This document shows, piece by piece, positions 34,708 to 44,532 of a stretch of 57,867 nucleotides of DNA. This stretch comes from Paracoccaceae bacterium (GTDB taxonomy: Bacteria; Pseudomonadota; Alphaproteobacteria; Rhodobacterales; Rhodobacteraceae), in NCBI GenBank assembly GCA_022822495.1, contig JAJEBQ010000013.1, forward strand, positions 1 to 57,867, read 5' to 3'. The first letter of the stretch is position 1, and every line of letters starts with the position of its first letter. The notes beneath the pieces are model-generated. The model was given only the letters and a program-made list of their open reading frames with translations. It had not been told where the DNA came from and ran no database searches. A program made the position numbers and the translations under genes.

Positions 34708-35853
34708 ATGTCCAACAAACTGGTAGACCCAGTCAAACTCACTCAAAAACTGGTGCAATGTCAATCTGTTACTCCTGAAGAAGGAGGAGCTCTGCAAATT
34801 CTTGCGGAGGTTTTAACTGAGGCCAAATTCAAGTGCCAAAGGATCGATCGAAACGGCATTCCCAACCTGTTTGCCAGATGGGGCCAAAAGGCACCAGTTT
34901 TTGGTTTTAACGGACACACCGACACGGTTCCAGTAGGTGATGTTGAAGCTTGGACGGTTGATCCTTTTGGAGGTGAAATAAAGCAGAATAAACTTTGGGG
35001 AAGAGGTGCTGCGGACATGAAATCAGGTGTCGCGGCTTTTGTCGCAGCTGCCATAAATTATGTTCAGGAAACACCGCCAAAAGGTTCGCTGATAATTACG
35101 ATAACAGGTGATGAAGAAGCCAAGGCGGTTGATGGCACCAAAGCTATCTTCGAGTGGATGGAGGCCCATAACCAGAAAATGGATGTTTGCATTGTTGGAG
35201 AACCAACTTGCCCCGAGATTATGGGAGAAGCAGTCAAAATAGGACGAAGAGGTTCCCTTTCGGTGAAAATTACCCTGCAGGGTATACAGGGCCATTCTGC
35301 TTACCCAGAACGCTATATCAATCCCGTTGAAGCAATGGCCCATCTAGGTCACCGGTTGACTTCCTATGTGCTGGATGAAGGAACCGAAGACTTCCAACCA
35401 TCGAATGTAGCATTGACATCAATTGACACAGGTAACCAGACTTCCAACATGGTCCCATCCAATTGTACCGGGCTTTTGAACATCCGATTTTGTGACAAGC
35501 ATACCGCCAAAAGCCTTCTGAAATGGATTGAAACAGAAACAGACGAGGTTGCGTCAGATCATAAATGCAAGCCAAAACTCGAAGTTCTGTCTTCAGCAGA
35601 AAGCTTTGTAACTCCAAAAGGAGATTTTACCGATCTGGTTGCCGGTTCCGTGTGCAAAACCTTGGGGATTCAACCTGAACTTACCACTTCTGGAGGCACC
35701 TCTGATGCCCGATTTATAACAAATCATTGTCCAGTTGTAGAAGTCGGGTTGGTGGGAAAAACCATCCATCAGGTAGATGAATGTGTAGAAGTTCAACATA
35801 TCAAAGATCTGAAATCAATTTATGTACAATGCTTCAAGGATTTTTTCCGGTAA
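34708..35853 (+). CDS. dapE: succinyl-diaminopimelate desuccinylase
   Basis: M20 dinuclear zinc hydrolase, 381 aa. Metal and catalytic motifs: FGFNGHTDTVPVGD at about residue 66, WGRGAADMKSGVAAFV, ITGDEEAKAVDGT, VGEPTC, GIQGHSAYPERYINPVEAM (dimer-domain His) and TSGGTSDARFI near the C-terminus. It hydrolyses N-succinyl-LL-DAP. Its 3' end overlaps the following gene by 32 bases in another frame. Confidence 0.96.
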   Translation: MSNKLVDPVKLTQKLVQCQSVTPEEGGALQILAEVLTEAKFKCQRIDRNGIPNLFARWGQKAPVFGFNGHTDTVPVGDVEAWTVDPFGGEIKQNKLWGRGAADMKSGVAAFVAAAINYVQETPPKGSLIITITGDEEAKAVDGTKAIFEWMEAHNQKMDVCIVGEPTCPEIMGEAVKIGRRGSLSVKITLQGIQGHSAYPERYINPVEAMAHLGHRLTSYVLDEGTEDFQPSNVALTSIDTGNQTSNMVPSNCTGLLNIRFCDKHTAKSLLKWIETETDEVASDHKCKPKLEVLSSAESFVTPKGDFTDLVAGSVCKTLGIQPELTTSGGTSDARFITNHCPVVEVGLVGKTIHQVDECVEVQHIKDLKSIYVQCFKDFFR

Positions 35854-36454
35854 AACACATTTTCCCAATCTGGTAATACTTGTCAAGGAACCGAAACCAG
35901 GGTTGATTAAAACACGCTTGGCAAAAGATTATGGTAAGATCAAAGCAACATGGTGGTATCGGCACGAAAGTCGAAAAACCATAAATCGACTTGGAAGGGA
36001 CTCCAGATGGGAGACTTTTTTAGCTGTTTCGCCTGACTATGAAGGGTTGAAGAGCAGGATCTGGCCCGAAAATATCTGGCGAATTCCCCAAGGTAGGGGC
36101 CATTTGGGTAAAAGGATGAAGCATGTATTTCAACAACTTTATCCAGGCCCTACCGTAATTATAGGTTCAGACATTCCAGGCATTGAGCCCTCACAAATCG
36201 CCAGAAGTTTTTATTTTCTTGGTAAATACGATGCCTATGTAGGACCGTCACCAGACGGCGGCTTTTGGCTGATTGGTCTAAAGGGTAAGAAAGTCCATTC
36301 AACCAGGATGTTTGACAATGTAAGATGGTCCTCCGAATTTGCCTTGGAAGACACCATCAGTTCCATGGGTAAAATAACATTAGGAATGGGCGAGGTAATG
36401 TCAGATGTTGATACCCTTTCTGATCTACGGGCTAATCCTCACTCCAAAGTGTGA
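35822..36454 (+). CDS. DUF2064 / TIGR04282 family glycosyltransferase-like protein
   Basis: Product of 210 aa from ATG 35822, inside dapE's end. LVILVKEPKPGLIKTRLAKDYG is the N-terminal nucleotide-sugar motif (key part VKEPKPGLIKTRLA), then QGRGHLGKRMKHVF, VIIGSDIPGIEPSQI (DxD-like), PSPDGGFWLIGLKG and the C-terminal MSDVDTLSDLR. Members are GT-A-fold proteins related to arsenosugar biosynthesis transferases, mostly uncharacterised. The tight overlap with dapE suggests coupling, but no pathway link is known. Confidence 0.85.
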   Translation: MYNASRIFSGKTHFPNLVILVKEPKPGLIKTRLAKDYGKIKATWWYRHESRKTINRLGRDSRWETFLAVSPDYEGLKSRIWPENIWRIPQGRGHLGKRMKHVFQQLYPGPTVIIGSDIPGIEPSQIARSFYFLGKYDAYVGPSPDGGFWLIGLKGKKVHSTRMFDNVRWSSEFALEDTISSMGKITLGMGEVMSDVDTLSDLRANPHSKV

Positions 36455-36472
36455 GACTCAACAGAATGCCTT

Positions 36473-37327
36473 CTAGATAGCCTTTTCCATGGCTTTGGTG
36501 AGATAGATTTCACGTAATGTGCTGACGACCGGACCTGGCTTGCCGGACCCAATTGGCTTGCCGTCAATTTCTACGACTGGTGCTACAAACAAGGAGGCAG
36601 CGGTAATAAAGGCTTCTTCAGCTTCCAGGGCCTCGTCAACCGTGAAGGGACGTTGTACAACCCTGACGCCTTCGGCCGATGCAAACTCCAATAGGGATGC
36701 TCTTGTGATACCATGCAGGATATCATTTGAAAGGTTTCTGGTAACTATATCTCCAGTAGATTGAACGATATAGGCATTGTTGGAGGTTCCCTCGGTAATG
36801 TAACCATCTTCGACCAACCAGGCATCATCTGCCCCCGCCTTGGTTGCTTCCATTTTGGCCATCGAGGGGTACAACAATTGGACTGTTTTGATATCCCGTC
36901 TTTTCCAGCGTAGGTCAGGAACTGTTATAACCTTATAACCCAAGTTTATCTTTGGTGAATTCCGCAGTTTCTTGGCTTGGGTAAACAAAACTATTGTTGG
37001 GGTTGCATTTTTTGGGAAAACAAAATCTCTATCGGCAGCCCCTCTGGTTACCTGAAGGTAAATCATCCCCTCTTCCAGATTGTTTTGGGCAACCAATTGG
37101 CGATGAATTTCCAACAGTTCTTCATCCGAACAAGGCTTGGCCATACCAAGTTCATTCAGAGACCGTGCCAACCTTCTTAGGTGGCCGGGGAAGTCAATAA
37201 GCTTACCTTCAAGGACTGAAGTAACCTCATAGACTCCATCAGCGAATAAAAAGCCCCGATCAAATATGGAAACACTCGCTTCCTCTTCGGGCAAGTATTT
37301 TCCGTTCACATATACTATTCGATTCAT
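36473..37327 (-). CDS. dat: D-amino-acid transaminase (class IV PLP enzyme)
   Basis: Product of 284 aa. Fold-type IV motifs: IVYVNGKYLPEEEASVSIFD and RGFLFADGVYEV, the PLP-binding Lys in RRDIKTVQLLYP, KMEATKAGADDAWLVEDG, ITEGTSNNAYIV, HGITRASLLE. The N-terminal RGFLFADGVYEV and the spacing favour a D-amino acid over a branched-chain transaminase. It would interconvert D-amino acids and D-glutamate with 2-oxo acids. Last gene of a DgcN - DgcA - Dat run, 33 bases after DgcA, supporting D-amino acid use. Confidence 0.88.
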   Translation of the reverse strand: MNRIVYVNGKYLPEEEASVSIFDRGFLFADGVYEVTSVLEGKLIDFPGHLRRLARSLNELGMAKPCSDEELLEIHRQLVAQNNLEEGMIYLQVTRGAADRDFVFPKNATPTIVLFTQAKKLRNSPKINLGYKVITVPDLRWKRRDIKTVQLLYPSMAKMEATKAGADDAWLVEDGYITEGTSNNAYIVQSTGDIVTRNLSNDILHGITRASLLEFASAEGVRVVQRPFTVDEALEAEEAFITAASLFVAPVVEIDGKPIGSGKPGPVVSTLREIYLTKAMEKAI

Positions 37328-37360
37328 ATTAGTTTCCGTTCAATTTAGTCAAAAATACAA

Positions 37361-38326
37361 TTAACCCCACAGGGAAGCGACTGGTGGAAAAATTACAGAC
37401 CCTTCAACTGAAAGAGCATGGGGGCGGTCATCAGCCAGAAGTAAAGGCCCATCTAAATCCACTATTGAAGCATATTGTGCAACAAGCATCGCAGGTGCTA
37501 TGGCAAGCGAAGAACCAACCATGCAACCAACCATAATATCAAAGCCCCTTTCTTGGCCTTCCCTGAGCAGGTGAAGTGCTTCAGTCAAGCCACCGGTTTT
37601 ATCCAATTTAATGTTTATCATACTGTATTTCCCAGAACAATCGTCAAGAGATTGACGGTCATGGCAACTTTCATCAGCGCAAATGGGGATGGGTGACGTA
37701 AAAGACTCTAAAAATTGATCCTGATGGGCAGGAAAGGGTTGTTCGACCATGGATATGCCCAATTCAACCAGCTTGTCCAGTAAGACAGGAAAGTCGTCTT
37801 CATTACAGGATTCGTTGGCATCAACAACAATCTTGGTCTTTGGCGCTGCTTTTCTGATAGCTTCAATCCTGGCAATATCCTTATCGCCACCGAGTTTAAC
37901 TTTGAGGAGTGGCCGATCTTTGTTGTCCCTTGCCTCCTTGTACATTTCATCAGGGCTGTTCAGGGAAATGGTGTAGGTTGAAATCAAGGGCTTCAATTGT
38001 TGTACTTCTGCCATTTGCCATGCAGCTTTACCGTTTTTCTTGGCTTCAAGATCCCACAAGGCACAATCAACAGCGTTCCTGGCGGCACCAGGTTCTAAAA
38101 TTTCCTGCAACATATCCCGGTTTAAAGGTAGTGGAAGACACCTTATGACTTCAGTGACAGACGTAAGAGTTTCTCCATATCGCTGATATGGCACACACTC
38201 ACCGCGTCCAACCACTCCTTGATCTTCAATTTCAACTGTGATGACGTCCGCAAAGGTTCTGCTTCCACGAGCTATTGTGAAGGGTTGTTTTAATCGAAAA
38301 CAGTCCTTCGTAACGGTAATTTTCAT
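37361..38326 (-). CDS. dgcA: N-acetyl-D-glutamate racemase DgcA / dipeptide epimerase-type enolase-superfamily enzyme
   Basis: Start at ATG 38326 gives 321 aa (frame open 33 codons further, overlapping the upstream gene). Enolase-superfamily residues: KVKLGGD (KxK acid/base), VVDANES, MVEQPF and CADESC metal ligands, and the opposing Lys in INIKLDKTGGL. On its own this would be called L-Ala-D/L-Glu epimerase. The adjacent DgcN-type gene, 10 bases upstream, instead favours DgcA, which converts N-acetyl-D-glutamate to N-acetyl-L-glutamate. Both readings remain possible. Confidence 0.85.
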   Translation of the reverse strand: MKITVTKDCFRLKQPFTIARGSRTFADVITVEIEDQGVVGRGECVPYQRYGETLTSVTEVIRCLPLPLNRDMLQEILEPGAARNAVDCALWDLEAKKNGKAAWQMAEVQQLKPLISTYTISLNSPDEMYKEARDNKDRPLLKVKLGGDKDIARIEAIRKAAPKTKIVVDANESCNEDDFPVLLDKLVELGISMVEQPFPAHQDQFLESFTSPIPICADESCHDRQSLDDCSGKYSMINIKLDKTGGLTEALHLLREGQERGFDIMVGCMVGSSLAIAPAMLVAQYASIVDLDGPLLLADDRPHALSVEGSVIFPPVASLWG

Positions 38327-38336
38327 GTTCAAGCTT

Positions 38337-39338
38337 TTACAGACTGATAAGTGAATCAATAATCTTACCAACGCCAAACCGAACGGGATCTGTTGTGGGC
38401 AATTCCATTCTCTGTTCAGTTTCATCTACGATTTGTCTGGCTTCCTTGTCTTCCATCTCTCTGGTGTTCAATGCAATTCCAATCACTTTGCAGTTGGGAT
38501 TAACCGTCTTGGCCATTGTTAATGACAGGTCCCGCAATGCTTCCAGAGAGGGTAATTTATATCCCGGAAGCCCCCGCATGAATGCTCTTGTCGGTTCGTG
38601 ACACAAAACAAGAGCATCGGGTTGACCGCCATGAATGATTGACAAGGTGACGCCAGAATAAGAGGCATGAAACAAAGAGCCCTGACCTTCAATAAAGTCC
38701 CAATGATCATCATCCTGGGCCGGCGATAAATATTCGATTGAACCGGCCATGAAATCAGCCACTACCGCATCAAGTGGAACCCCATCCCCCTCAATCAGAA
38801 TACCCGTTTGACCGGTTGCACGGAAGGAGGATTTTTTGCCTCGTTCCTGCATCCCCTTGTGGAGGGCCAGGGACACATACATCTTGCCAACGGAAACATC
38901 TGTACCAACAGCAACGCATCTTTTACCGGATCTTTTCTGCCCGTTTGCAATTGGATAATCGACCGTTGGCTTGCGAACATCGAATAATTTTCTGCCCTTT
39001 TCCTGTGCTACTTGTACAAGGTCCGGTTGATCATTAAGAAGGACATGTAATCCCGAAGCCAGATCCATGCCTGCATTCAAGGCCTCCAAAAGATGCGGTT
39101 TCCAACGTTCAGAAATCACCCCACCCCTGTTAGCCACGCCAATAACCAAGGTTTTTGCACCCTTGGCTACTGCCTCAGCAATAGAAATATCTTCAATATG
39201 CAAATCTGCGTTACACCCATCCAGCCGGTATTGACCAACGGCAAACTCGGGTCGCCATTCATTAATACCAATAGCCACCTTGGCTGCCAATCTATCCGGG
39301 GCATCACCTAGGAATAACAAATAAGGTTTTTCTATCAT
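38337..39338 (-). CDS. dgcN: DUF1611 protein, D-glutamate N-acetyltransferase DgcN type
   Basis: Start at ATG 39338 gives 333 aa (frame open 14 codons further). YLLFLGDAPDRLAAKVAIGI at the N-terminus, GVANRGGVISERWKP, CVAVGTDVSVGKMYVSLAL (P-loop-like), RATGQTGILIEGDGVPLDAV, GQGSLFHASYSGVTLSIIHG and ALVLCHEPTR are the DUF1611 signatures. DgcN homologues N-acetylate D-glutamate in marine bacteria. First gene of the three-gene operon; promoter expected in 39339-39400. Confidence 0.87.
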   Translation of the reverse strand: MIEKPYLLFLGDAPDRLAAKVAIGINEWRPEFAVGQYRLDGCNADLHIEDISIAEAVAKGAKTLVIGVANRGGVISERWKPHLLEALNAGMDLASGLHVLLNDQPDLVQVAQEKGRKLFDVRKPTVDYPIANGQKRSGKRCVAVGTDVSVGKMYVSLALHKGMQERGKKSSFRATGQTGILIEGDGVPLDAVVADFMAGSIEYLSPAQDDDHWDFIEGQGSLFHASYSGVTLSIIHGGQPDALVLCHEPTRAFMRGLPGYKLPSLEALRDLSLTMAKTVNPNCKVIGIALNTREMEDKEARQIVDETEQRMELPTTDPVRFGVGKIIDSLISL

Positions 39339-39637
39339 AATAAATCCAAATAATAAGAAGCAAAATTCAAAATCAAGCAAAAAAACAGATTAGGAAAGAT
39401 ATGCACAATTAAATTCAAAAAGGTATAGCCAGATGAAATTATCTGTACCAAGTTTCACCAGAAACATATACAGTCAGATTTGAGAAAAGATTTTCATCCA
39501 TTTGGGATGGGGTTTAGAATTCCACAAATTTGATGACGTACTTCCAGAGATATATTATGCTTCCTGTTATTTGGGTAATTTTCTGGCAAAAAAACTCCCT
39601 TGTGTATGTAAAGTACAAAACGGATTCAAAGAGGTAA

Positions 39638-41278
39638 TTGACGAGTATCATGTGGCAATTTTTTGGCCGTAAAGAAATTTTATCCGAATTGAAGTTTTTA
39701 CTTGAATTTGAAGAGAAACCAGAAGATCGCAGTTTTTCAGCTCTACTAATTTTAGGTAGACGGGGTGTTGGAAAAACGGAACTTCTGAGTCAGATAGAAC
39801 AGAGGGTACCGTCAAATTTACCTTATGTCTATGTTGAATTACCAGATCCGGATAAAATACCAGATTCAGGAGATGTGGCTATTGATTTGTTAATAAAGGA
39901 GGCAAGTAGATCAGGATTGGACATTGCAAACCTCTTGCCCGAACGAGGTCCCTACGACAGTACTACGATCTGGTTTGGAGAGATACTCGCCACATTGTTA
40001 CGTACGGGTGCTATCGTCGTTCTTGATGAGTTTCATCACTCTGGAAATCCCAAACTCGGATTTGTAAGTCAAATCAAGCTTAAAATTGATATTGCCCGGG
40101 GTGGAAGGGGAGATTGGGGAAGACTGTATCCAGGCAAAGTTGTCATGATGGGTTCACATCAGCAGAATGTACGACAATTATTTAAAAGTACCGAACCCTT
40201 GTTTCAACGCCAAGACGTCACCTTAAGATTGCGTCAGTGGACATTACCAACAATCATGGAAATGGCCAACCAGCAGGGAATTTTGATTGATCCAAAGAAA
40301 TTTCTGATTTTGTGAGCGGCCTATGGAGGCATGCCACACCATTGGCATCGATATTGTACAAGCAAAAAATATTCCCATCTGCATGAAATGAGCGATATTA
40401 AAGAATGGCGAAGTGCTTTTCTGACTGCCGAGAAGATAACTTTGGAAAGTAATTCAGAAGAGCGTTTTGATACCAAAGCCTATATGGAGCTTCCAGACAT
40501 CCAGCGGGGTATTCTTCTTCATATTGGTCGGAACAAGCCCCAGGGAGATCAACTTCGTGGGTTCTCTTCTAATTTACGAGACAAAGCGACCCTGGATCGT
40601 GCCCTTGATCAGTTGTTGGACCTTGATCTTATTGATATCAAGGCCCCGTTTTATGCTGACGGACCTGAACGTTGGTGCATCAGTGACAACAATGCTTTAT
40701 TTCAAATTATGGTTTTTCGTGAAATTATCAAACTTAAAGGAGCAACCAAACGAGATGAGAATCCAACACCACCAGATATGGACACATTGGTGAGGCGGAT
40801 GGAAACACTTGAAGGCGGTGTCATGGAGCGGATGGCTGAGACTTGGCTCAAAACGCAGGACAATGTTATTTGGTGTAATTCCAATATCTGGCGTTCAGTT
40901 ACCAAAGAAAATGAGAAAGGTGAACGTGTTACACTTAATCTGGAAATAGATGTCATGGCTTCGAACAAGGGTCAAAACCTTCCTATGGTTTGGTTGGGGA
41001 GTGCCAAGCGAGACCCGGAGCGTCATAGGCCTCAACAGGTTATCAAGGATCAGGATTTGTTTTTACAGGAGTTGGGTGATGGAGAAGCAGGCATTCGTTT
41101 GAGGGAAAAGTCGGTGCGTAGGAGATTTCTGTTTTCGCCATTTTTTACCCCTGAGCATAGGGTTCAATATGAAAGTGATGGGTTTAAAACGATAGATATT
41201 CATGACATGGCAAGAAGTTTTGACATTAAACCTGCTCCAGTTGTAAGGCACGAGTATGTGGCACCAGAACCTTTCTGA
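39638..41278 (+). pseudogene. AAA ATPase with DUF234-type C-terminal domain, interrupted by an in-frame TGA
   Basis: One frame of 547 codons with a TGA at 40313-40315. N-terminal part: FFGRKEILSELKFLL, ALLILGRRGVGKTELL (Walker A), AIVVLDEFHHSG (Walker B), as in archaeal-type ATPases. The frame resumes AAYGGMPHHWHRY; in this family the motif is preceded by Trp, so TGG has become TGA. The C-terminal half has a winged helix (RGILLHIGRNKPQG) and a nuclease-like LEIDVMASNKG...WLGSAKR, where the usual E-C-K is degenerate. TTG 39638 (with GAGGTAA) or ATG 39650 is the start. Both halves could still be made separately, but most likely it is inactivated. Confidence 0.75.
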
Positions 41279-41458
41279 AGTTTTTACACACCAAACAGAG
41301 TTTTCTTCACTACCGATGGGGGTTTAAGCCCATATCAGTTTTAACGCTTCTGCCTACTATTCGCCACAACCCAGGTTTTTGAGGTCTTTCTTACACTATT
41401 TTGGCTCACTTTTCATGAGCCCTTCGGAATAATTTCTACCTGGTCATATCAACCCTAT

Positions 41459-41650
41459 CTATCTCATTCTACAATGCAACGATGCCAAAGCCCGTTCCTG
41501 ATTCTCAGTTGGAACTGTAAAAGTCATAAAGGGCTTGCCCTCGACCTTCAGTATCGGATGCTCATTCCGTACCATTATTCCCAGCATATCCAAAAAGAAC
41601 CGAAAACCGAGACCATTTGTAACATTTGTCCATAAAAGTTCAGGAGTATG
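41459..41650 (-). pseudogene. transposase-like C-terminal scrap
   Basis: The minus-strand frame ends at TAG 41459-41461 and is closed upstream by a TAA near 41660. It reads SEWHTPELLWTNVTNGLGF, FFLDMLGIMVRNEHPILKV, PFMTFTVPTENQERALASL. The end, with an ILKV...MTFTVPTxxQxRAL pattern, is like the C-terminus of IS1634/IS4-type DDE transposases (TxPTxxQxxAxxLL). The match is short and by pattern only. No ends or catalytic residues are present. Confidence 0.4.
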
Positions 41651-41688
41651 CCATTCACTAGCTTTTTACTGATGCAATTGTTTTTATC

Positions 41689-42087
41689 TCACAACCAATC
41701 CCTTAAAATAGCAATGAGTCCATAACTCGCTGGAGGTATTGGATATTTCATTAAATCGGATGACTTAACCCACTTCAACTCGTTATCTTCCAAGGGAAAA
41801 GGAATGCCCTCCCATTTTCGACAAACATATAAAAGGAGGATTTTGTGCTTATTTTCATATATAAAACTGGTAAAGGTTAAGGGTGCCAAACAATTGGACC
41901 AGATATCAATTCCCAACTCTTCCTTCAACTCCCTGGCGGCTGCATATTCAGGTGTTTCGTTGGGTTCGACTTTTCCACCCGGCAGTTCCCAGAAACCCCC
42001 AAATGGCTTGTCAAGTGGTCGCTTGGAAATTAAAATTCGATCATCTGGGTCAACCAGGGCAACAACCGAAACGAGACCAATCGTCAT
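41689..42087 (-). CDS. mutT: 8-oxo-dGTP diphosphatase MutT (Nudix hydrolase)
   Basis: Removes oxidised dGTP from the nucleotide pool. Product of 132 aa: VSVVALVDPDDRILISKRPL, FGGFWELPGGKVEPNETPEY and AARELKEELGI form a perfect Nudix box (GX5EX7REUXEEXGU). The C-terminus LKWVKSSDLMKYPIPPA is the usual MutT end. Its ATG overlaps the argJ stop (ATGA), the typical alphaproteobacterial argJ - mutT pair. Confidence 0.94.
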   Translation of the reverse strand: MTIGLVSVVALVDPDDRILISKRPLDKPFGGFWELPGGKVEPNETPEYAAARELKEELGIDIWSNCLAPLTFTSFIYENKHKILLLYVCRKWEGIPFPLEDNELKWVKSSDLMKYPIPPASYGLIAILRDWL

Positions 42088-43403
42088 GATCGGTAATCGG
42101 CATTAATGGTAACATACCCATGGGAGAAATCACAAGTCCAAAAACACGCGCTGTTTTTGCCCACCCCCAAGTCAACGGCAATAACAATTTCTTGTTTTTT
42201 CATATACTCCTGCCCAAATACTTCCTGATAACCGCCTGATACCTTCCCTTTTTCCGCAACGAGTATATCACCAAATCGAATAGACAAAAGGTCTCGATCA
42301 GCTTTGGCGCCAGATTTGCCAACGGCCATGACAACCCTTCCCCAATTAGGATCCTCACCTGATATGGCTGTTTTGACAAGGGGGGAGTTGGCAATAGAAC
42401 GAGCCACTTTCCGGGCATCTTTATAGGTAGCTGCCCCACTCACCTGGATTTCAATAAATTTGGTAGCTCCCTCCCCATCTCTGGCAATTTGTTGTGCGAG
42501 TGACATCATCACCAATTCCAACCCCTTTTTAAATTCCAGGGCATCCTGTGAGTTCTCACTTACGATTTCAATATTCTCGGCCAAACCCGAAGCTACAACC
42601 ATGAGTGTATCTGAGGTAGATGTATCACCATCAACAGTAACCGAATTAAAGGTTTTTTCGGTTAATTTTGACACCATGCCTTGGAGGACAGACTGTTTAA
42701 TCCTGACATCTGTAAAGATATAGGCAAGCATCGTAGCCATGTCTGGAGCAATCATACCGGAACCCTTGGCAATACCTGAAATGTTAACAGGAGATCCAGA
42801 ACAGTTTACATTGGAACCTGCACCTTTGGGGAAAGTATCAGTAGTCATGATTGCCCGAGCGGAATCCTCAAGCGATTGTTCCGAAAGGTTGTCTTTCAGT
42901 TCTCCGAGAACCTGGTTGATTTTATCATAGGCGAGTGGTTCTCCGATAACCCCTGTGGAGGCGGTAAAAACATGATTTAAAGCAAGCCCTAAATGGTGTG
43001 CAGCACACCGTGATATTTCTTGTACTGCAAGGTCTCCTTGTTGGCCTGTAAATGCATTGGCATTTCCAGAATTAACCAGAATGACAATTTCTTCTGGAGG
43101 ATCTGATAATTCAGCTATCCTATTAAGTTTCGTTTCACAGTCAATAACAGCAGCAGAACGAGTTGATGATTGCGTAAATACGCCGGCGACGGCTGATACG
43201 GGTTTTACATGTGCCAACATCACATCAGTGCGCGAATATTTTATACCTGCTGTAGCCGATGCGAACTGAACGCCTTTGATCAACGGAAGTTTTGGAAAGC
43301 CTTCTGGAGGTGCCAATGGAGAAACAGCTGAGGTCTTGGCACCTGTTTTACCCTTTGCTTGGGTTAAACCTATGTGGTTATTTTTCTCGTGTGTCGTTCC
43401 CAT
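42084..43403 (-). CDS. argJ: bifunctional glutamate N-acetyltransferase / amino-acid acetyltransferase ArgJ
   Basis: At 439 aa it is longer than usual by an N-terminal polar extension of about 30 residues. Self-cleavage site in SVTVDGDTSTSDTLMVVASG (nucleophilic Thr of the beta chain), PKGAGSNVNCSG, GMIAPDMATMLAYIFTD, SGEDPNWGRVVMAVGKSGA and VDLGVGKNSACFWTCDFSHG are intact. It transfers acetyl from N-acetylornithine to glutamate in arginine synthesis. It could also consume N-acetyl-L-glutamate formed by the nearby DgcN-DgcA pathway, but that link is inferred. Confidence 0.95.
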   Translation of the reverse strand: MGTTHEKNNHIGLTQAKGKTGAKTSAVSPLAPPEGFPKLPLIKGVQFASATAGIKYSRTDVMLAHVKPVSAVAGVFTQSSTRSAAVIDCETKLNRIAELSDPPEEIVILVNSGNANAFTGQQGDLAVQEISRCAAHHLGLALNHVFTASTGVIGEPLAYDKINQVLGELKDNLSEQSLEDSARAIMTTDTFPKGAGSNVNCSGSPVNISGIAKGSGMIAPDMATMLAYIFTDVRIKQSVLQGMVSKLTEKTFNSVTVDGDTSTSDTLMVVASGLAENIEIVSENSQDALEFKKGLELVMMSLAQQIARDGEGATKFIEIQVSGAATYKDARKVARSIANSPLVKTAISGEDPNWGRVVMAVGKSGAKADRDLLSIRFGDILVAEKGKVSGGYQEVFGQEYMKKQEIVIAVDLGVGKNSACFWTCDFSHGYVTINADYRS

Positions 43404-43444
43404 GTTCAGTTCTCATCGGCATAAAATAAAATCTAGTCAAATTC

Positions 43445-44521
43445 TCAGTTTTGTCGTATTAATCTGTTATAGTAAAGTTTGGCTACCAAAACAGTAAAGG
43501 TTATTCTGAACAAGTGGTGAATTGCCACAGTTACCGGGCTTACCCCAAGACTTAGAGCTATCAGGCCCATTTCGGTAACTCCACCAATGGCAAAACAGAT
43601 AAACAGATCTTCGGTTGGTAGGGTCAGGTATTTTGCCAGGGACCAGGCAAAGGCCCAACCAATCCCAAGGGAAAAGGAGACAAAGACGAATCCCAATCCG
43701 AAGGTTTTCATTAGAGTCTTAAGTGTTATACCAGAGAAGGTTATCCCTAGGCCAACTCCAATCACCAATTGTGAAAGAGCAAGCAACCAACCAGGTGATG
43801 ATATATCCAGGATACCAAAAGCGTGAATGAGTGAACTTACCACCAGTGGACCCAAAACATGATAAGCAGGAAACCTGAGAACTTTTCCTATGAAAATCCC
43901 TAATCCGGCGATACAAATTATCAGGAAAACATCTTCTGCAACCCAAGCCACTTCAGACATTGCTTGTCCTGCCGAACTGCCAACCGTTTCACCTGACCAC
44001 AGGAAAAAGGAGAAAGGAACGATAAGAACAACCATGATTATTCTGGAGAAGTGTTGAACTGACAAAATTCTAATATCACCGCCAGCTTGTGCTCCCATCT
44101 CGACCGACTCAATCAATCCACCAGGCATGGCCGCAAATGTCGCCGTAGGAACATCATATTTTCCTACATGCCGAAAAAAATGATACCCTAGAAACTGTAT
44201 AAGAAGTACAAAAAACAGCACCCCCATGATAGATAACCATAATTTGGGTAAAATATCCAACAAGGTTTCATCAAAGCCCGCACCAATCATGGTACCAATA
44301 ACAGCCATAAAACCCCACCTTGCGTTTCTTGAAAAGGGTATTTTCCTGTTTTGATAATGGGTAATCAGGATGGCATAACTTGCTGTTGATGCCAGACTGC
44401 CAACCAGATAGGGCATGGGGGTATGCAAAAGACTTGCAGCATATCCGCAGACCCCGCCCATTACCAGAAGGCAAAGGATTTCAGCGAAGTTGAAATAACG
44501 GGACAAGTTGATTCCAATCAA
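43445..44521 (-). CDS. AbrB family integral membrane protein (putative permease)
   Basis: Product of 358 aa with about ten membrane segments. The repeated AbrB duplication signature is present: ILCLLVMGGVCGYAASLLHTP-type (core GGVCGYAASLLHTPMPYLVG) in the first half and GLGIFIGKVLRFPAYHVLGP in the second. It is named for E. coli AbrB (not the Bacillus regulator) and is often misannotated as ammonia monooxygenase. Substrate unknown. Gap of 11 bases to the nitroreductase gene upstream suggests an operon with it. Confidence 0.88.
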   Translation of the reverse strand: MIGINLSRYFNFAEILCLLVMGGVCGYAASLLHTPMPYLVGSLASTASYAILITHYQNRKIPFSRNARWGFMAVIGTMIGAGFDETLLDILPKLWLSIMGVLFFVLLIQFLGYHFFRHVGKYDVPTATFAAMPGGLIESVEMGAQAGGDIRILSVQHFSRIIMVVLIVPFSFFLWSGETVGSSAGQAMSEVAWVAEDVFLIICIAGLGIFIGKVLRFPAYHVLGPLVVSSLIHAFGILDISSPGWLLALSQLVIGVGLGITFSGITLKTLMKTFGLGFVFVSFSLGIGWAFAWSLAKYLTLPTEDLFICFAIGGVTEMGLIALSLGVSPVTVAIHHLFRITFTVLVAKLYYNRLIRQN

Positions 44522-44532
44522 GGGAATTAAAC

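Noticed and set aside
40313-40315. Reassignment of TGA to Trp in this genome
   Set aside because: TGA replaces Trp codons in the ATPase and the DppC gene, but TGA also ends many clearly complete genes (aroE, umuC, frcC, CoA-transferase), and in the SRAP gene TGA stands for Arg and TAA is also present. Ordinary nonsense mutations explain all cases.
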